Source of the DNA: Phytophthora hibernalis
Lineage: Eukaryota; Oomycota; Peronosporomycetes; Peronosporales; Peronosporaceae
Assembly: GCA_012656075.1 (NCBI GenBank)
Contig: JAAKBF010000171.1
Span: forward strand, 372,001 to 436,000
Direction: 5' to 3'
Length of the DNA: 64,000 nt
Shown here piece by piece: positions 11,623 to 22,707 of this stretch (position 1 is the first letter of the stretch; each line of letters opens with the position of its first letter). The position numbers and the translations under genes were made by a program. The notes beneath the pieces were generated by a model, which was not told the origin of the DNA, searched no databases, and worked only from the letters and a program-made list of their open reading frames with translations.

Positions 11623-11970
11623 TCAAACAAGTCGAGAAGCCATTTGAACACCAGCAGGCAGAACGAGCTGGCTGGCTGGTAGAACAAAAAAGCTTGAAGG
11701 CAGCACATGGCGATGCACGAGCTCATGGGACAAGCTCCGTTGGGAATCACGTGCCCGCGTTAAAATGGTCGGGCTCGGGTTGATTTCAAGGCCAGCAGCA
11801 CGCCAAACTTGGTGGAGATGACTGCAATGCTTGTCACTCCGATATCCTTGCATTTGTATTTGAGGGACATGCCGTTGAAGTTGTTTATAGCAGTCAGTCT
11901 TTTCCCTGAAAAATTTCTTCAGCGGAGACAGCAATAGTTGAGCCTCCTTGGCATCAAAATTCGTCACCAA
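11623..11970 (-). other. Unrecognised open frame between the PH gene and SFT2 paralog 2
   Basis: A 115-codon reverse-strand frame (MVTNFDAKEAQLLLSPLKKF...) with a plausible amphipathic start but no family resemblance and a low-complexity C-terminus. No intron signals connect it to a larger gene. It could be the 3' end of a decayed gene or chance. The rest of 11563-12145 shows nothing else. Confidence 0.2.
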
Positions 11971-12145
11971 GGACGCAGAAAGCCTTGGTTTGCTTTACAC
12001 AAGATCCTTGTCAACAAAAGCCGAACGTTCCAGGTTGTTTCGACGCCACCCAGAGATCTTCCTCTTTACACGAACACGTCAAATAGATGCATGCAATGAT
12101 GCCATTATAGTATAAAATAAGCTCCCGCGAAGATGTGTGGCAGTC

Positions 12146-12826
12146 CTAGCTGGAGACGTAGCTGGCCGCTTTGGTGCAGCCCTTGCGCAGGATGGCGCGT
12201 CCGTACGGGATGAACGAGGCGCCGTACCAGAGCATCGCTGCGTACTGCACAATCACCAGCAGCAGAACGAGCGGCCCGGCCTTCGGGAAGCCAAAGGCGA
12301 TGATGAGCGTCATCGTCATGGCGCTTATCCAGATGGTGCAGGCCACTCGACGCACTGGCATGCACATGACCTTGAGCTGCCGCATGGGTCCAATGAGGAA
12401 GAGCGAGCTGCCGATGCTGCACAGACTGCCCAGCGTGTAGAAGAAGGCGAACTGCTTCAGGTGCTTGGGGCCGCCCCACATCATCAACGTGGACAGGAAG
12501 CCGCACAGCGCCCCGAACACGTAGCAAACCACAGCTCCGTAGAGTCTCTGGCGTTTGGTGAGGCCGCACTCCTGGCCCAGCTCGTTGAGTAGTCCCTCCT
12601 TTTCCTGATTGGCGTTCGAGGGCGACTTGCCGGACTCCAAGTCGCTCTCATTGGCCGTGTCCGCCAGCGACGAGCTCGATCCCGACGTCACCACCGTCGG
12701 CACCTTGATGTTGAGCGCTCCAGCCTTGGCCTGTAGTGTGGCCGATCCTTTCTGCGCCGCGTCTTTGGCCGTGTCCAGCGCTGCCTGCGCCGCCTGCGTC
12801 GACTTGGTCCTGAGCTGCTCGAGCAT
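12146..12826 (-). CDS. SFT2-like vesicle transport protein, paralog 2
   Basis: An uninterrupted 226-residue frame with the same architecture as the protein at 9426-10205: a short Ala/Lys/Gln amphipathic N-terminus (MLEQLRTKSTQAAQAALDTA), a Ser/acidic linker, then four hydrophobic segments (YGAVVCYVFGALCGFLSTL, FAFFYTLGSLCSIGSSLFLI, CTIWISAMTMTLIIAF, PLVLLLVIVQYAAMLWYG) and a basic end. Both share the order 'Y/F-FY-L-S-N/C-I...C' in TM2 and 'Q-MIWY/MLWYG' in TM4, as expected for SFT2 proteins of the Golgi. The pair probably arose by local duplication with the PH gene between them. It is transcribed away from the CSN2 gene, sharing a 162-bp intergenic region. Confidence 0.85.
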   Translation of the reverse strand: MLEQLRTKSTQAAQAALDTAKDAAQKGSATLQAKAGALNIKVPTVVTSGSSSSLADTANESDLESGKSPSNANQEKEGLLNELGQECGLTKRQRLYGAVVCYVFGALCGFLSTLMMWGGPKHLKQFAFFYTLGSLCSIGSSLFLIGPMRQLKVMCMPVRRVACTIWISAMTMTLIIAFGFPKAGPLVLLLVIVQYAAMLWYGASFIPYGRAILRKGCTKAASYVSS

Positions 12827-12988
12827 TTTGATGCTTTGCGACCTGACTACAAAACTGACAGGCCCGCACTAAATATATCCACCAATCAGATGTCCCGTTT
12901 ATAAATACCCACCAATCATCGACCTTCAATACCCGAGCCATAAAGCTCGTCACTTTCCAGTTGCGTCTTCTCCGTATCCAAGTGTAAT
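12827..12988. promoter_or_regulatory. Divergent promoter of SFT2 paralog 2 and CSN2
   Basis: This 162-bp spacer separates two divergent starts. It contains two copies of CCACCAATCA (12879-12888 and 12909-12918), 30 bp apart and each preceded by an AT-rich TATA-like stretch (AAATATATCC, ATAAATACCC). CCAAT-type boxes at this spacing are compatible with NF-Y binding. The repeated context is directly visible; the function is inferred. Confidence 0.5.
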
Positions 12989-14611
12989 ATGTCGGACTCG
13001 GACGAGTATGAGTACGAGTACGACAGCGATGAGCAGCTCGACAGCGACGAGCAGGCCCCCGCAGCCGACGGAGAGGACGACGAGGCTGCCCAGCAACGAA
13101 GCGCCGCCCGTGAGGCGCAGATAGCGCTGGAGAACACGTTCTACGAGGCCGAGGACTTCCGCCAGCGCGGGGACCTGACGCAGGCGCTCGCATTTTTCCA
13201 GCGCGTTGTGGCGCTGGAGCGGGAGCAGACGCCCTTGGAGCAGCGCAAGTGGAGCTTCCAGGCGCTGGAGCACGTGGTGAAGATCTGTGTGAGTCGCCGC
13301 CAGTGGGACGAGATGCTGTTCCACTACGAGCAGATGCTGGGGCACTTGGCCTTCGTCACGCGCAACGAGAGCACGGACTCGATCTCGTCCATTCTGGACG
13401 TGGTCTCGGCTGCCACGGGGCCGGAGCAACAGCAGGACAGCGCCAAGTACACATCCAAGATGTACGAGTTGACGCTGGACAAGCTCAAGGACGTCAACAA
13501 CGACCGCCTGTGGTTCAGCATAAACGTCAAGCTGGGCAAATTGTATCTGGACATGAACGAGTTCGACCAACTGCAGAGGCTGCTGCAGCAGCTTTATGGC
13601 TACTGTCAGACGCCCGATGGAGTGCAGGACCACTCCAAGGCCACGTCGCTGCTGGACGTGTACGCGCTGGAGATCCAGGTACTGCAACGAGCTGCTGGAT
13701 TAAAGTGGTGGGAAGGCTAAAAGTTATCTTATGTTGGTAATGCAGCTGTGCGTCGCGACGAAGAACAGCGCCAAGATGCGCGTCATCTACCCAAAGACGC
13801 TGGATCTGGATGCTGCGGTCGCTGACCCGCGGATCATGGGGTGCGTCTGCTCGTTTACTTCCACGTGTAGATACCGTGAATTGACTTGTTATATGTTGCA
13901 GAGTGATCCGTGAGGAAGGCGGGAAAATGTATCTGGAGGAAAAGGAGTGGATGCTGGCCTACAACGAGTTCTTCGAGAGCTTTCGCAACTACCAGGAGGC
14001 AGGCAACTCGCGCGCGACGCAGAGCCTCAAGTATGCCGTCCTGGCGAATATGCTGGCAGGATCAGATATCAATCCGTTCGATTCTCGGGAGGCGAAGGTG
14101 TACCAAGACGTGGAAGAAGTTGGCGCCATGCTGCTACTGCGTGGCGCCTACGAGACCAACGACATTGTGCAGTTCGAGAAAATCCTGAAGAACCCCAAGT
14201 ATAAGCTTCTGAGCGACCCCATCATGAAAAGGTATCTGGACCCGCTGCTGCGCAACATTCGCTGCCAGGTGATGAAGAAGCTTGTCCGTCCGTATCAAGC
14301 CATTCGCATCGACAGTCTCTCCAAGAGCATGAACATTGCGACGGAGGACGTCGAAGATATTGCCGTGGCACTGATCCAGAATCTTGAATTGGACGCCAAG
14401 ATCGACCAAAGTCGTGGGCTGCTCGTGCTGCAGACTCGACAAAAGTACGTCACGCACTAGAATTTACTTCTTACGATTAAGCGTGTTGCTCACTTTGTTT
14501 TTGTTCAGGGCTCGCGATGCAAGCAAGATGTACGCTGCTTTAGACCGTTGGACTCGTGCACTTGCCTCGACGCATGCAACGATTGCAGCTCGAGTGACTG
14601 CACACCCGTGA
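12989..14611 (+). CDS. CSN2: COP9 signalosome complex subunit 2
   Basis: Four exons encode 476 residues (human CSN2 has 443). CSN2 is the PCI-domain scaffold subunit of the COP9 signalosome, which removes NEDD8 from cullin-RING ubiquitin ligases in the nucleus and cytosol. Exons: 12989-13678, 13746-13840, 13902-14444, 14509-14611, with GT-AG introns of 67, 61 and 64 nt. All joints restore conserved blocks: DVYALEIQ/LCVATKNSAKM, PRIMG/VIREEGGKM and LLVLQTRQK/ARDASKMYAALDRW. The protein starts with the acidic MSDSDEYEYEYDSDEQ, then TPR-like helices (TLDKLKDVNNDRLWFSINVK), SLKYAVLANMLAGSDINPFD, and the C-terminal PCI/winged helix (LLRNIRCQVMKKLVRPYQAI, IDQSRGLL). All residues are in frame and uninterrupted. 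It is convergent with pyridoxal kinase, 182 bp away. Confidence 0.95.
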
Positions 14612-14793
14612 TTTCGGTGGTATGGCGAATTCAATTTAGGCAACCCCGGCTTGCCTTATCATTTAACACGTTGGTCACAAGTGTGACTGGAAGTGCGGTT
14701 AATTTGCACAAGCAAATGAAAGCGGGAATAAAAGAAGCTCTATCTATCGCTCGTCTACATGTAGAGGCAAACTAACATCGCGTCTTGCAGTCA

Positions 14794-16217
14794 TTAGACA
14801 AGCAGGCACTGCGCATTGTGCTCCTTGATATAACTCGTCACTGCTTCGTCAGATGCGGTCGATGGTACCACTTGGTACAGAGCGCGAGTCGCCAAATCAA
14901 CGAGAGGAGCCGAGTTAGAAACCAATAGCGCTTCGCAGTTGCGCGTGTCAACCTGGTTGTCTTCTGGTAGCGCCTTCGCACGAATGTCCTCGGACGAGAT
15001 CACTCCAAATGCCCCCGCAAATTGGTCGAGTAGCGACCGTGTCGACGGTACCGAGTAGTTGGTGACGATCTTAATGTTTTCAGCGCCCACAAGAGGCACC
15101 AAATAATTAAGCAGCTCACTTCGCTTGATGGCAGCACCCGCTGGGATATCAACAATCTCTGCGTTACTCGTTGTTTCCAATAAAACGTCCAAGTCCACCA
15201 GCACGGACAGCACAGGTACCAAGAGTGGTTTCGCAAAGAATCGCACGGTGGGGTTCGCAATGACATTGCGGCTCTGGATGAGCTTCAAATCGCAGTCCTT
15301 GCCACCGAGCTTGAGGGTGATTCGAAGCACATCCTGAATTGTCGAAATGACGTTTTCCAGAGCACGTTTGAAGTCGTTCGGGAAGCGGTACAACCAAGCC
15401 AGCAGAAGCGCCGCGAACAAGTCTCCCGTGCCTGTGTAGTAGCTGTCAATGAACGGAAAGCGCACCTCGTACTGCTCGCATTGCGGTTCACCTCCATTGA
15501 TACCGCTAGCGATGACCTTGCTGCCGATGACCACGAGCTCCATCGGCGTCTCCCCTTCAGCGGCTTCCTGGAAGCTGCTGATCACAACCACCTTTGGTCC
15601 AATCGTGTGCAGCTTCTTGCACGCACGCATCGCGTCCTTCACCGTCCGCAGCTCCATATCGGCCAGCAGCTCGCACTCGTACTGGTTGGGTGTCAAGACG
15701 TCGCAAATCGGCAACACCTTGGAGCGGTACAAGTCCACTACAGCACAATACATCGTTAGTGACTATCTTCCCCTCGTACAGATATCCTTCATAACGTACC
15801 CAGCTCCAGGGGCACGTAGAGCTTGCCCAGGTCGCCCATCACCGGGTCGCACACGTACACGAGACGCTCCGGGTGGCTCTGTGCAGCTTGCAGTCGCTCG
15901 TACACGCGCACGATGGCGTCCAGCAGTGAGATGGATCCGATGTAGCCCGTGAGAAGGTGCGAGTGCGCGTCCCGCAGCAGGTCGTTGGTCTCCATGCCGT
16001 CCAGCAGCTCGTGCAGCTCGTCGCCTGTGAGACGGCGGCCCGTGAACTTCGCGTATCCTGTGTGATTGGAGAACTGCACGCTGTTGATGGGGTCCACGTC
16101 CATGCCCAGCAGCTGCAGGGGGAACACGGCACTCTTATTGCCCACGTAGCCCTGCACCACGTGCGACTGGATGCTTAGCACGCGCCCGCCATTGTCGCTC
16201 ACCTCCAGCTCCGCCAT
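14794..16217 (-). CDS. Pyridoxal kinase with C-terminal HAD-like extension
   Basis: Two exons (16217-15800 and 15737-14794, 62-nt GT-AG intron) give 453 residues; typical pyridoxal kinases have about 300. The enzyme phosphorylates pyridoxal, pyridoxine and pyridoxamine with ATP in the B6 salvage pathway. Seen: the substrate-binding start RVLSIQSHVVQGYVGNKSA; FSNHTGY; YVCDPVMGD; LTPNQYECELL; and the ribokinase-type YTGTGDLFAALLLAW with the catalytic Asp about residue 245. After about residue 310 an extra ~140 residues follow, with VLVDLDVLLETTS (about 319-331) and IVTNYSVPSTRS (about 364), similar in order to HAD motifs I and II. The exon joint gives LYVPLELVDLYRSKV, matching the family. The start at 16217 (MAELEV) is preferred; an upstream in-frame ATG exists at 16298. 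Confidence 0.9.
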
Positions 16218-17562
16218 AACTTCTGCTTGGTTGAGTGCGTGGAGGTTACTGATTTCCGGTAATCGCACGTTTTGTGCGCCACACCATACTGAAGTCAATC
16301 GACCACTTCAACTTGGTGTTGACTTGTGGAGCCCGACACTTCCATTTGATTCATGCAGTCACAAGTCGTACAGGTGCCAGAGCCAGAGGAGGTCAAGCGA
16401 TTGCTTCCGAGCGTTTTGGCGCACGGTTCATTTGGTTTACGCTTCCATCCAGAGATAGGTAACGTTAGATAAATACTTGTACATGCACATGGAGCGATGA
16501 TTTCATCGATGCGATCAACCAGCATAGCATGCTCGGGAAATGCTCTTGAGCATACAGACCAACGTAGCACACGAGCATCGACTTAAAGTCGCGGCTGTCC
16601 AAGACAAGCTGTTAATAGCCAACGTGGCGTTTGGCGCCGCGTTGATCGACAAGTGGGTGCGATTCGTATTATTCGTCAAACGGAACGGAATTGATGTTTG
16701 CTTGCCATGGGTCTTACTAATCCGTTCTCGATGAATGATGCTGAGCAGCAGCAGCTCAGTGAGCTTACTGCGGCGACGGCTTGTGCTCAATGAATCATTG
16801 ACAATGATTGAGTCCATCGTAATGGCGATGCCTGCAGCCGGGAGCACGTCACCGTCGCCTTTCCAGAGTGCGCGGTGTGCCAATGCAGCGGTGGATTCGC
16901 TCGAAAGAAATCACGCCTCTCGCTGCCCGCCCTTGCAATTGACACGTCAAAGCATCTGCGAGCGCTGTCCTTCAGAACCTTACGATATCGGCAGCTGGCA
17001 GAGCACGCACGCGCTCACCTTGCGGTGGTCCCAACAGTACAGGGCCAGCGCCACAAAGTGTAATGTCGCCATGATCCGAGTTCTTGAGCTCAATTGCCCA
17101 ACGAGCTCCAATAAACTTGGCGCAGTGCCTCGGACATTACAACATATCTGCCAAGTTGGTGGCGCTTTTCACAATAATACATGTAAATCATGGTGGTGCG
17201 GTCAAACAGCGATACGTCCACCGCGACTTTGACAAACAGTTACAGCCGCGTGACTGCAGTCTGGCTTACCACCACAACGGCTATCTTGTCGGAATAAGCT
17301 AGGGCAGGCTGGTCCGGACTTATCTTAAGGCATGGAAGAGTTATGGTCCTCGAGGTGGATAAGTGGAAACATCGGGTTAGTGTATGGGTGCAGCTGGTTC
17401 TGCAGCACTGCTGCGCTAAGGCGCGCACTGGTAGAGGCGGTCGCCCTTCGTCAATTAGGTAGTCGGTGAAGCGTCGGGCGTTCACTTTCAAACTTGGCTC
17501 AGACGAGTACAGTACGGCTGGAAGCAACCTGCACAGGGGACAGGAACAGGATCATCCCGGGC
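16218..17562. other. Intergenic region without recognised gene
   Basis: Several overlapping open frames exist on both strands but none shows a domain, signal peptide or exon signals that I can support. The first ~100 bp should hold the pyridoxal kinase promoter and the last ~100 bp that of the mucin-like gene. Confidence 0.4.
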
Positions 17563-18556
17563 ATGGGCTCAGCTCGCAGGTTGCTACTGGTTGCAACGCT
17601 GGTGCTCGCCATCGCGGCAGGTAAGCTGCGGTAGTTTTCGGCTCAATTTTCGGGAGCCATTCCAACACTTTCTGTTGTAGATGCTCGCACGGATGCGACA
17701 TTGTCGACCCTGACGCTTTCTCCTGATGCCGGGTCCCTCATCACCACGCGTGATGACTCGACAAGCACGTCGACAACGACATCGACCACGACATCGACCG
17801 ATACGTCCACGGGGTCATTGGTAGCGCGGCGTCGGACAGGAACACAGTCACGAAAGCACCCGCGACCGAGACTCCAGAAACTGAGACCCCAGCCACCACA
17901 GCACCCCCGTCCAGTGATTCAGGTACGACTTCGACGTCTGGCAGTGGTGAGCAGGAGACCACCGAAGTCCCTTCAAGTGCTTCCGCTACAGTCAGCCCCG
18001 GTTCCGATTCGGACCGAAGCAGCACGGAATCTCAATCCGAGGCGTCGACATCCAAGTCGTCTACAGCGAACGTCGACACGCTCAACGACACCAATGGGAC
18101 GATAAGTGCGGGCAACAGCACGACTAGCATGGGCACGGTTCTCCCGGTCGTATTTGGAGCCCTCGCTTGCGTCGGAGCTATCGTCATGGCTGTAACCTAC
18201 AAGAAAAAGCGTGACGCGAATTACGCCAGCGAGGACAATCGCCCCAGCACCGACTGCGAATACGCCAGCGGTGCAGACTTCACCCGGACAACAGAACTCT
18301 CAGTACTGTGCAGGAAGACGCTCCAGTCAGAGTTCCGGTGTTGAGTACCCAGTCCAATGCTGGCCTGTCAGCATCTGGAGCAATCGCCGATTTCACGGGG
18401 CCCAACTCGTCTGTCTGCTCTTCATCCCCGTTCGGCAGCGCGCACAGCAAAGTGCGCGTCAGCTCACCCGTCCAGAACGGTTACTCGAGTAGCGATACCA
18501 ACATGGAGTTCCAGGATACAGCTCCCGCCACGGCGGAGGCAGCAATGTGGTATTGA
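17563..18556 (+). CDS. Mucin-like type I membrane protein (Ser/Thr-rich)
   Basis: Two exons (17563-17620, 17681-18556; 60-nt GT-AG intron) encode about 311 residues. The N-terminus is a clear signal peptide (SARRLLLVATLVLAIAADA), followed by a long Ser/Thr-rich, probably heavily O-glycosylated ectodomain (STSTTTSTTTSTDTSTG, TETPETETPATTAPPSS), one transmembrane helix (VLPVVFGALACVGAIVMAV, about residues 172-190), a basic stop-transfer YKKKRD, and a ~120-residue cytoplasmic tail with SSSPFGSAHSKVR. The reading needs one extra base in the GGGG run 17811-17814 and one near 18303-18305; both restore low-complexity or tail sequence consistent with the flanks. Such proteins usually sit at the cell surface; the specific function is unknown. 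Confidence 0.65.
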
Positions 18557-18944
18557 CCATCGAAGAGCTACGCACCGATTCCACTCATACGGGTCCCCAA
18601 GTCCAGATGTAAATAACGCGTTTCGCGAGTCGATTCAGTCGTTGTTGCCTCTGTTCGCTTCCCGTTTGCGTTGCTGGGAACGCCACACCGTTTTTGCCGT
18701 ACACAATGTTAGGCTTGGTAGACTTACGCACAATACACCAAACCGTTGAGCATTCTTACCACCAGAAGTGTCCTACTTTCTGATACACTTTCATGACATT
18801 GCATTGTGCACACGAAAATGAATGCTGGATTGAATCTCACGCACAATGAAAATCGCGAAACACACCTTGCTTATTCCTCCTATCAGCTCAGTCCACCCGG
18901 GCTCTCCCTGTCTTCCTCTTCGTTTCTACCTGCTACTAGTTGAT

Positions 18945-20796
18945 TCAGCGGTCACCGCATGAGCCATCGCTGTGGCCCGTTCGCACAATATTGCGGTACG
19001 AGAACCCGTCGAAGAACGGGGTGTTCAGCGCCTCCTTTGCCGTCACGCGGTTCTCGGGGTCCGGCACCAGCATGAGCTGCAACAGCTCAAGCAGACCGCT
19101 TTGCGCGTCCTCCGGGGAAAGCAAATCTGCCAGCGTGCGCATCCTCCGCACGTGGTCTACGCTTTCCTCGTTCGACGAGCCAGAAGGCCAGTTCAGCCGC
19201 CCACGGTGGAAAAACTTCGACGAGGCCGAATGCTTGGACGCCTGAGCCGCCATTTTCACGGGGAGAGGGCCGATACAGCGCTCTATTAAAGCGAGGTGCT
19301 CCAGGTTCTCGTGAGTCGCGAATAACAATTCGCCCAAGTAAAGCTCTGCAATGATACATCCGGCTGACCAAATGTCTGACGGGTAGCTCCAGCCGAGCCC
19401 CAGAATGACTTCAGGCGAACGGTACTGGCGCGTATTGATAATGGAGCTTTTGGACTCATCTTCGTATGTGGCGCCGCCAAAATCAATGAGTTTTACCGCG
19501 TTGTTTGCCGGTGGGCGCAGCGACAGTCGTCCGCTATCGGCGTCCGACATGCCACGCTCGCGCTTCTTCCACTGCCGCCCGTTGGACCACTGCTCGCGTC
19601 CGGAAGATCCGTCGGGTGATCCATACGACGACGTCGACGAAGGCGACGAGGAGTCACACGCAGGCCTCTCCTCTTCGTCCTCCACCAGCAGGATGTTCTC
19701 GGGCTTGAGGTCTGTGTGAATAAGTCGGATGCTGTGAATAAACTCCAATGACGTTAAGAGCTGCCACGCATAGGCGCGGATACAGTGCAGCGGGAACGGC
19801 TTGTACTCGTGATTCTTCAGGTAGTCGTACAGGGAGCATCCGAGCCGCTCGAACACCATGCACACGTGGCCCTTATACTCAAACCACTTGAACATGCGCA
19901 CGCAGAGCGACTCGTTGTTCTTGTCCTTGTCGTTCACATCCTGAAGGATCGCGGCCTCGATCTTGGCCGACTCCGTGTACTTGTCCACCTTGCGGACCAC
20001 CTTGATGGCCACCACAATGTTGCGTTGCTTGTCCAGACACTCGAGCACGCGGCCGAACGTACCCAGCCCGGCCTCGCGGATGATCTTGTAGCGGTTCGCA
20101 ATGTACTCTCCGGGCTTGCCGGCGTAGCTGCCCACCGTGTCGTCGTGCGACGCGCTGTCGTCACTTCCGTCCTTCTGAGCTGCAGCCGGCGGGGGCGGCA
20201 GTGGCTCACGGTCGTGGTGCGAGTCGCGGCGCCGCGAGTGCCGCTGCTTGTGCTTGCCGCGCGACGTTCGTCTGCGGCCACTCTCGGGGCTGTTCCGACG
20301 TCCGCGCGTCTGGCTGTCGGTCCTCGACGTGCGCGTCTTGCGTCCGCTGTATCTGCAATTTAATGAAACAATTAATAATGATATATTAATTCATTCCGCA
20401 ATAACGCGTACCGTCGGTGGGTGCGCGATCCCGAGTGTCTCCTCTTGCGGGACCCCGACCTGGACCTAGACCTAGACCTTGGCGCGCGCGAGTCTGTAAA
20501 AAGAATAAAAGCTATTAGTAAAAGCGCGAAAAAGTGTTAAAACACAGTTTCGACGCACCTGTTCTTCGCCGCGAGGAGCGACTGCCGCGATGCGAGCGCG
20601 AGCGGCTGCGGCTGCGCTTCCCGTTCTTGCCGTCGCCCGCCGCGTCCTTGCGACGTCGTCGGTGTGAGGAACTGGGCACCGGAGGCGGACGCGGATGGCG
20701 CCGCCGCAGCTGGTAGCGAAGACGCGAGGACACGGGGCTGAAGCTTCGACTGCGTCGACGCCGGCCGTCCGAGTCGCCCGCGCGCCGCCGCTCCAT
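18945..20796 (-). CDS. LAMMER/CLK family dual-specificity protein kinase with RS domain
   Basis: Three exons (20796-20559, 20493-20412, 20352-18945; introns of 65 and 59 nt) give 575 residues with no interruption. LAMMER kinases phosphorylate SR splicing factors in the nucleus. The first ~175 residues are Arg/Ser-rich (RSRSRSRSHRGSRSSRRR), as in animal and plant family members. The kinase domain starts near residue 190: Gly-rich loop GLGTFGRV, AIKVVRK lysine, catalytic HTDLKPENILL (HTD replaces HRD, the family norm), DFGGATYEDE, the APE-equivalent RSPEVILGLGWSYPSDIWS and the family signature EHLALIER in place of EHLAMMER. A ~55-residue low-complexity insert (SSPSSTSSYGSPDG) lies between the HTD and DFG blocks. 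Exon 1 is assigned because it continues the RS domain and the splice phases fit. It shares a 179-bp divergent promoter with the MOB gene. Confidence 0.92.
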
Positions 20797-20975
20797 CGTC
20801 CAACGGCTGTGCGAAACAGGCGGGGCAGGTATTCGAGCTTCTCCCCGTCTAAAAGGGGGAGTACAGTTCGTGTGGTACACTATCTCCCAATCTTTCAGGA
20901 CCGGATTCCGACTCCAGTTAGGTGCGGCCCGAATTAGTTGGCAGGCAATACAAACAGACGCGACCGCTGCGGACG
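20797..20975. promoter_or_regulatory. Divergent promoter of CLK kinase and MOB gene
   Basis: Only 179 bp separate the two divergent start codons, so the control sequences of both genes must lie here or inside the transcribed regions. A CCCAATCTTTCAGG stretch (about 20885-20899) is the only CCAAT-like box I see. No TATA element is evident. Confidence 0.4.
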
Positions 20976-21610
20976 ATGACGACGCTCGTGGTGGGGAAGA
21001 ACCTGCCGGGCAGCCGCAACGACGAGTTCTTCGGCTGGGAGGAAGCTGCAGGTGGACGGGGAGCAGACGCAGGTGGCGCCTTCGAGGTGGAGCAGCTGAT
21101 CCAGCGCCAGATCCGCGCGGACCCGACGGCGCTGGCGCAGATCTACGACGTGCCGGAGGACCAGGACACGTATTTGTGGCAGTACGAGCACCTGCGCCAG
21201 GTTATGAAGGAGCTGAACGTTCTAGTGGCGCGGCTAGACGGAAGCTGTACGCGCGAGTCGTGCCCGTCATGAAGGCCACGGACGACTGGGTCTTCCTGTG
21301 CGCGGCCCACAAGGCGCCCAAGGAGTGTTGCGCCTTCGAGTACATTGTGCACACGATGGACAACGTCAACACGCTGCTCACGAGCAGCCGCGTCTTCCCG
21401 TCGCGCGTGAGCATCAGCTCCAACGCCACGCAGTACTTCCAGTCCGTCTCGCGCCGACTCTACCGCATCTTCTCGCACACGTACTTCCACCACCCGGACG
21501 TGTTCAAGGAGGCCGAGGACAAGTCGTATTTATGCCATCGCTTCGTCTACTTCGCGCTGCACTTCTGCCTCATCCCCAAGAGTCTGCTCATCATCCCCGA
21601 CATCGGCTGA
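20976..21610 (+). CDS. MOB4/phocein-like kinase scaffold protein
   Basis: About 211 residues, close to human MOB4 (225). MOB4/phocein is a zinc-binding adaptor of the STRIPAK phosphatase-kinase complex, acting in membrane traffic and signalling. Seen: EFFGWEEA near the N-terminus, VEQLIQRQIRAD, YLWQYEHLRQVMKELNVL, the metal-site region CTRESCP followed by ATDDWVFLCAAHKAPKEC, then FPSRVSI, RRLYRIFSHTYFHHPDVF (His ligands) and the end LCHRFVYFALHFCLIPKSLL. HFDEAYFHH-type MOB1 features are absent, and the FLCAAHK and FPSRVSI blocks point to phocein. The frame changes once at 21266 (a single G where two would keep frame), exactly in the Cys loop. I treat this as a likely sequencing error. Confidence 0.88.
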
Positions 21611-21847
21611 GGGACTCGAGCGACGCCCTACTACTTGTACCCCTCCCTCTTCATACATACAAGGTCGTTAATTAGTTAGTGCGCGTTCTCCTTCGGCCAT
21701 CGCCAACTAATCGCCCTGCGTCTAGCCAACCCAGTCCTCCTTACAAGTGAGCACGTCCTTTTAACCTTTTCTCGTGGTTCAGCACGCACCGCAATTTACT
21801 GTCAGTCAGACCGTGCATGTATCTGCCTCTTTGAATTATAGCTGCAA

Positions 21848-22545
21848 TCACGACCGCCGCAGGTTGTTCAGCCGCGCTTCGAGGTCGCTCATGGCCGAAT
21901 CCGTCGCGTCGCCTCCCCCAGCTGCCACGGGTGCAGCAGGTGGTAGAACCGCCGCTGGAGCGGATTTTACTGCGGCTGTAGGTGCCGCCTGGGCCGTGGG
22001 GCCTCGGGCACGGCGCCCGTCATGTCGATGCCTATCTCGTCCAGCACCTGTCCCACGATCTTGTCCTCCTCTTCTTCGTCCTGGTCGGCGTCCATGACGT
22101 CGTCGATAGTGTCGCCAATCATCTCCTGCGTCATCTCCATCTTCTCGCTCTCCTTGGTGTACTCCATCATGATCTGGTTGAGTCGCGGCAGGTTCATGGT
22201 GGACGCCATGGCCTTCATGGCCGTCGTGGTGCCCTGCAGCGCCGACGTCATGGCCTCGGCCGACTTGGCCGTCTCCAGGCGCAGAGACACGGCCTGCAGC
22301 TGCGAGCGCATGGTGTAGAACTTGGTGATGTGCTGCCGCGTGCGCACGAGGTCCTTGGCCATGATCTTGACGCTGGCGATCTGGCCCTGCTTGGCCATCT
22401 TCTTGATCTCGATGATGAGCTTCTTCTCCTGCAACTGCAGGTTCGTACGCTCGCGGTCCAGCTGCCGCACAGCGCGGTTGATCTCGCGTTTGTTCTCGCG
22501 CAGCTGCTCCTTCATCGTCTTCTTGGTGCCCAGCGCGTTGCCCAT
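21848..22545 (-). CDS. VPS2: ESCRT-III subunit VPS2 (CHMP2A-like)
   Basis: About 232 residues (human CHMP2A 222). VPS2 co-polymerises with VPS24 and SNF7 on endosomal membranes to drive multivesicular body budding, and recruits VPS4. Seen: TMKEQLRENKREINRAVRQL, DRERTNLQLQEKKLI, the family hallmark IKKMAKQGQIASVKIMAKDL followed by VRTRQHITKF, acidic DADQDEEEED, and the C-terminal MIT-interacting motif DLEARLNNLRRS. The start MGNALGTKKT (22545) fits the usual short N-terminus before the first basic helix. The last ~40 residues are in another frame; one extra base in the GGGG run 21998-22001 (+ strand) would join them, so the split is probably artefactual. Upstream lies a MITE-like element (22708-23063) where the promoter is expected. 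Confidence 0.9.
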
Positions 22546-22707
22546 GGTGCCCGACGAACAAGGTGGCTTGGCTCGAATGTTGATTTTGAACTGCAAGGGC
22601 GGAAAACTGCAACGCACCTGGTGGATTTCAGCCAATGAGGAATCAGCATTTCAGACTGGATTTTCGGGAATGGGAAAATTCCCGTAAATACGATAACCAC
22701 TATTTAC

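Noticed and set aside
18972..20389. Forward open frames opposite the CLK kinase
   Set aside because: They are compositional shadows of a GC-rich coding strand; the reverse strand has a complete kinase with matching splice phases.
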